From the NCBI GenBank assembly GCA_944391355.1, contig CALXTG010000097.1, positions 1-7,998 on the forward strand: 7,998 bases of DNA, written 5' to 3'. Below the pieces are notes generated by a model. The model worked only from the letters and a program-made list of their open reading frames with translations. It was not told where the DNA came from and did not search any database. Positions 5,403 through 7,998 of the stretch are shown one piece after another. The translations under genes and the position numbers were made by a program. This stretch comes from an uncultured Alphaproteobacteria bacterium (GTDB taxonomy: Bacteria; Pseudomonadota; Alphaproteobacteria; RF32; CAG-239). Position 1 is the first letter of the stretch. Every line of letters starts with the position of its first letter.

Positions 5403-6287
5403 CTATTTTTTAAAATCCAGTAAAATTTTGCCCAAAGCGACCAGCGACTCGCTGAGATTCTCACTAACAGACTGAAAACCCGCTGTTTTTTTATACACAT
5501 TTTCGTCCATATATGTCGCACGATTTATTTCAATCTGCAAAGTATAGAGGCTGCGGCGGGGCTGGCAGTAATTAAAAGTTATGAATCCGCCGGAGTACGG
5601 ACGGTTATATTCGACGCGGTAACCGCAATCCTGCAGCTTCCGGCCGATAAAATCATAGATTTCCGGCGGGCAGCTCTGGTCAAACAGCGTGCTGAGGCAG
5701 AATTCAACCGGCTTTTCTTCGGTCATGATATTGCAGATCTGCGAGGGCATCGAATGACAATCAACCAGCAGACAGCAGCCGAATTTTTTCTGACATTTGT
5801 CGACCAGCTGTTTTAAACGCTTATGATAGGGATCATAGACATTTTTAATCCGCGCCATAGCTTCGTTATAGGAAATCAGGCCGTCATAGATATTGCGGTT
5901 TTGGGAGACGATGCGGGGAATTACGCCTAATCCGACCCGGCAGCGGCGGCTGCCCAAGGAGGCGGAAGGTTGAGGCAGGTCGTAATACATGCTCTCGTCT
6001 ATCTCAATTTTATCACGGTTGATGTCAATAAAGGCCCGCGAAATATTCATCGACAACAGAGGAATGCCGGCGTCTGACGCGGGTTTGACGATTTCAGAAA
6101 CAAAACTGTCTTCGGAAGAGCGTAATTCATTAACGGTCAGGCCGGTGTTGGCAAGAAATTCCTCAGGAAAGACCTGCCCGCTGTGCGGAGATGACAAAAC
6201 AATCGGGTACTGAGGATTTTCACAGTTCCATTCCTCGGTAATCCGATATTTTTTGTAATCGACTTTAAAGCTAATTTCCTTAACCAC
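5403..6287 (-). CDS. N-formylglutamate amidohydrolase family protein
   Basis: The 294-residue cytoplasmic protein belongs to the FGase family, whose characterised member HutG cleaves N-formyl-L-glutamate to glutamate and formate in the five-step histidine degradation route. Family motifs appear in order: SPHSG (33-37), RAFIDINRD (84-92), GLGVIPR (119-125), YHKRL (154-158), DCHSMPS (176-182), PYSGGFIT (230-237) and QIEINR (251-256). The His, Asp and Glu residues in these motifs are the likely metal and catalytic ligands. Length is normal for the family. The start is GTG at 6285-6287, supported by AAGGA (6296-6300) with an 8-nt spacer. No histidase, urocanase or formiminoglutamate deiminase gene is adjacent, so a role in histidine use is not supported by context and the substrate may be a different N-formyl or peptide-like compound. 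It reads toward the transglycosylase gene across a 248-bp gap with no clear terminator. Confidence 0.92.
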   Translation of the reverse strand: MVKEISFKVDYKKYRITEEWNCENPQYPIVLSSPHSGQVFPEEFLANTGLTVNELRSSEDSFVSEIVKPASDAGIPLLSMNISRAFIDINRDKIEIDESMYYDLPQPSASLGSRRCRVGLGVIPRIVSQNRNIYDGLISYNEAMARIKNVYDPYHKRLKQLVDKCQKKFGCCLLVDCHSMPSQICNIMTEEKPVEFCLSTLFDQSCPPEIYDFIGRKLQDCGYRVEYNRPYSGGFITFNYCQPRRSLYTLQIEINRATYMDENVYKKTAGFQSVSENLSESLVALGKILLDFKK

Positions 6288-6423
6288 GACTCGTATCCTT
6301 GTGAATTACATCTTTACCATAAAGGATAAAGATTAACGTTTTGATAATATCCGAAAATTTTACATGACAGAACGACAGCAAATATCCGCGGGAAAATTAA
6401 ATGTAAAAAATAAAAAAAACTGC

Positions 6424-6459
6424 TTGCAAAAAGGAAATGAATATTGTAAACAATTACAA
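6424..6459 (+). promoter_or_regulatory. Possible promoter of tRNA-Val
   Basis: TTGCAA (6424-6429) resembles a -35 element and TAAACA (6447-6452), 17 nt downstream, is a weak -10. Transcription would start about 10 nt before the tRNA. A perfect 6-bp inverted repeat, TTGTAA (6444-6449) and TTACAA (6454-6459), covers the same place. Spacing is right but the -10 is poor, so this is tentative. Confidence 0.35.
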
Positions 6460-6468
6460 GTGTTGAAC

Positions 6469-6544
6469 GGGTGTGTAGCTCAGCGGTATGAGCACTACGT
6501 TGACATCGTAGGGGTCACAAGTTCGATCCTTGTCACACCCACCA
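6469..6544 (+). tRNA. tRNA-Val (anticodon GAC)
   Basis: A full 76-nt cloverleaf can be drawn. The acceptor stem is GGGTGTG (6469-6475) with CACACCC (6534-6540). The D stem is GCTC/GAGC with loop AGCGGTAT. The anticodon stem is CTACG/CGTAG around TTGACAT, giving anticodon GAC at 6502-6504, which reads GUC and GUU valine codons. The variable loop is GGGTC. The T stem is ACAAG/CTTGT with loop TTCGATC. The discriminator A and an encoded CCA end follow (6541-6544). All stems are perfectly paired, so the gene appears functional. It stands alone, with a strong terminator immediately downstream. Confidence 0.97.
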
Positions 6545-6547
6545 ATT

Positions 6548-6579
6548 AAAAAAGGAACCTTAAACAGGTTCCTTTTTTT
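6548..6579 (+). terminator. Rho-independent terminator of tRNA-Val
   Basis: AGGAACCT (6553-6560) pairs with AGGTTCCT (6566-6573) around a TAAAC loop. A run of A before the stem and seven T (6573-6579) after it let the stem extend further and give a strong T-tract. The symmetry means it could act in both directions, though no minus-strand gene ends nearby. Confidence 0.93.
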
Positions 6580-6713
6580 GTTATTTTTCTATCGGGATCG
6601 TCTCTGTCACGCATTAAAGAATCTTTTCAGAGAATTATGCTTGCCATTTTAAGTCATTATGTTAAAAATATAGTTGTCACAGTTTTTTACTATCTACTAA
6701 AAGGAATATTAAA

Positions 6714-7703
6714 ATGGCTGCAGAAAATAATCCGCCTTTTGAAAATAAAACTCCTTGGAGCGTTTATGTTGATTTTTTCTATAAATATTTTGTTTTTTCA
6801 GGACGTTCCAGCCGTTATGACTATTGGGCGTTCATATTTACCAATTCTTTGGTTACAGTCGTATTGGCTTTGCTCGCTGCTTTTGACCAATCCTTTTATA
6901 TAATATATTATGCTTATAGTTTGTTTACCATTATTCCTTTCTTGGCCTTGGGCGTCAGAAGGCTGCACGATATTGATAAAAGCGGCTGGTATCTTGGTAT
7001 TCCCTGGATTTTTATTTTATTTGGTATTCTGATCAGCATAATCAGGGCGATTGTCGATTATGCAGCCGGCAATGTTTCTTCTCAGCCGCCCTCCCCGTTT
7101 GTTGGATTTAGTTTAAGCGTTATCATTCCCGGCGGTATTTTAGCGGCCGTAATTTACCTTTTTTACTTATTCTGTAAAAAGGGGACGCCCGGTGCAAATA
7201 AATACGGCGTTGTCGATGAAGATCCCCGCTATAACGATTTAAGCCGCAAATATGTTGCTTTTGCCTTTATTATACCGCTTATCGGTTTCTTATCCGTTGG
7301 TATTATTTCCGGTTATGCAAAAGCAAAAAATAACTATGCAACTCAGAAAACTGCCGATCAAATTCGGATAATTGAACTAAATGTCAGAGAAGCTTTTGAG
7401 GACAAAGAAAATTATGCCGGACTGAATAACCAAAATTCCAAACTGCTGAATATTGTTCCCGGTGATATGTATAAAAATAAAACGGACGATAAACTGATTA
7501 ACCCTTTTGGCGGAAGCGTCATTATTTCGCATGACTATAACAGTTTTTCCGTTAGTTATCAAAATCTTCCGGAAGCGGCTTGTCAGAAACTGACCGAGCA
7601 GGACTGGGGCGAAGATTTCGGCGGATTTGTGATTAACGGCCGGAAAAATGCTCCCTGCGACTGTCTGTCGGAAGGCTGCAGCGTCGAATGGAATTTTTAT
7701 TAA
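6714..7703 (+). CDS. DUF805 membrane protein with C-terminal type IV pilin-like domain
   Basis: This 329-residue inner-membrane protein has two recognisable parts. Residues 15-180 look like DUF805 (YhaH-like): FVFSGRSSRYDYW (26-38), then hydrophobic helices, then LGVRRLHDIDKSGW (79-92), more helices, and the closing KGTPGANKYG (156-165). DUF805 has no established function. After a charged linker a further membrane helix (about 181-200) leads into an amphipathic helix and a soluble region. The string VPGDMYKNKTDDKLINPFGG (248-267), then SFSVSYQNLPEAACQKLTEQ and DWGEDFGGFVING, closely resembles the C-terminal fold of PilS-type type IV pilins, including Cys290 and a C-terminal cysteine cluster (315, 317, 322) that could form disulfides. 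No prepilin peptidase site precedes the helix, so it is probably not processed as a pilin. AAAGGA at 6700-6705 gives an 8-nt spacer to the ATG. The gene is more AT-rich than its neighbours. The pilin-like reading is by motif resemblance only. Confidence 0.82.
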   Translation: MAAENNPPFENKTPWSVYVDFFYKYFVFSGRSSRYDYWAFIFTNSLVTVVLALLAAFDQSFYIIYYAYSLFTIIPFLALGVRRLHDIDKSGWYLGIPWIFILFGILISIIRAIVDYAAGNVSSQPPSPFVGFSLSVIIPGGILAAVIYLFYLFCKKGTPGANKYGVVDEDPRYNDLSRKYVAFAFIIPLIGFLSVGIISGYAKAKNNYATQKTADQIRIIELNVREAFEDKENYAGLNNQNSKLLNIVPGDMYKNKTDDKLINPFGGSVIISHDYNSFSVSYQNLPEAACQKLTEQDWGEDFGGFVINGRKNAPCDCLSEGCSVEWNFY

Positions 7704-7711
7704 GAAGTTAA

Positions 7712-7728
7712 ACGCCGTTCTGCGGTGT
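7712..7728 (+). terminator. Possible weak hairpin between convergent genes
   Basis: ACGCCG (7712-7717) and CGGTGT (7723-7728) can pair with one G-U wobble around TTCTG, in the 28-bp gap after the DUF805-pilin gene. It is followed by CACTTATTTGG, a poor T-tract. It could act as a terminator for the plus-strand gene, but the evidence is thin. Confidence 0.3.
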
Positions 7729-7731
7729 CAC

Positions 7732-7998
7732 TTATTTGGTGATAATTTTTGAACACCAGGAAATCAGAGCGGCAAAAGCTTCGTCAACCTGCGTCGGCGA
7801 ATAATCCTTTATACGGTTTCGTGACAAACAGGTTTCAAGAATCCGTTGTTCCTCATTTGCCAGAAGAGGCAATAAAGCTTTTTTTGTGGCAATATAAATA
7901 CCATGTTGCAAAAAATATTGTGCCTGAAGAATAAAAAAGGCCATTTTATACAGTTCTTTCAGGCTACCCGGCAAATCTTCATTATAAAGATAACTATG
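7732..7998 (-). CDS. Unidentified protein, C-terminal fragment (5' end beyond window edge)
   Basis: The minus-strand frame ending with TAA at 7732-7734 stays open to the right edge of the window. About 88 C-terminal codons are therefore visible and the start is probably outside. A TTG at 7974 could serve as a start, but it has no obvious ribosome-binding site and the frame continues as HSYLYNED upstream of it. The fragment looks entirely helical: KELYKMAFFILQAQYFLQHG is a strongly amphipathic to hydrophobic helix, followed by KKALLPLLANEEQRILETCL and a final helix DEAFAALISWCSKIITK. The pattern resembles the helical C-terminal domains of nucleotidyltransferase- or HEPN-type proteins, but the HEPN RxxxxH motif is absent and I do not recognise the family. 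It converges on the DUF805-pilin gene with a 28-bp gap. Confidence 0.6.
   Translation of the reverse strand, partial: HSYLYNEDLPGSLKELYKMAFFILQAQYFLQHGIYIATKKALLPLLANEEQRILETCLSRNRIKDYSPTQVDEAFAALISWCSKIITK

Noticed and set aside
6469..6544. tRNA gene as an integration site for a mobile element
   Set aside because: No integrase, no duplicated tRNA 3' end and no phage-like genes are visible downstream.
6364..6549. Open frame of 61 codons on the plus strand
   Set aside because: It runs straight through the perfectly folded tRNA-Val gene and has no ribosome-binding site.
7732..7998. Toxin-antitoxin HEPN protein
   Set aside because: The helical pattern is suggestive but the RxxxxH motif is absent and the N-terminal part is outside the window.

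Overview
The window looks like chromosomal DNA of a Gram-negative, probably alphaproteobacterial, moderately AT-rich organism. This is inferred from a periplasmic lytic transglycosylase with a DVGCMQIN motif, an RNase J-type beta-CASP paralogue, an N-formylglutamate amidohydrolase, a tRNA-Val with encoded CCA, and a near-consensus sigma-54 promoter. No phage, plasmid, IS or CRISPR signature is visible; it reads as ordinary housekeeping and accessory chromosome. Genus cannot be set from the sequence alone.

Left part (1-2126). The C-terminal half of a GpsA-type glycerol-3-phosphate dehydrogenase (+) enters from the left edge and ends at a strong hairpin-plus-T terminator. A histidine-phosphatase gene (-) converges on it, with its stop codon inside the terminator T-run. 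A 180-bp AT-rich divergent region separates the phosphatase from a one-domain cold-shock protein with a TTG start (+), which is followed by an mntP-type manganese exporter (+).

Middle (2130-5402). Three minus-strand genes form a tight apparent operon, in transcription order: secreted SLT-type lytic transglycosylase, divergent RNase J-like metallo-beta-lactamase/beta-CASP protein, and acyl-ACP thioesterase. The spacings are 27 nt and then a 20-nt overlap. About 27 nt upstream of the first gene's start lies the predicted start site of a textbook -24/-12 (sigma-54) promoter, with a dyad symmetry about 80-95 nt further upstream where an enhancer-binding activator could sit. This regulatory arrangement is the most striking signal in the window.

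Right part (5403-7998). An N-formylglutamate amidohydrolase (GTG start, -) has no other hut gene in view. A tRNA-Val(GAC) gene (+) follows, with a strong terminator. Next comes a 329-residue membrane protein (+) that appears to join an N-terminal DUF805 module to a C-terminal type IV pilin/PilS-like module, an unusual architecture. The window closes with the 3' end of an unidentified minus-strand gene that runs off the right edge.

The most interesting items are the sigma-54-controlled transglycosylase/beta-CASP/thioesterase cluster and the DUF805-pilin fusion. Both are read by eye from motifs and need database comparison before being called new.
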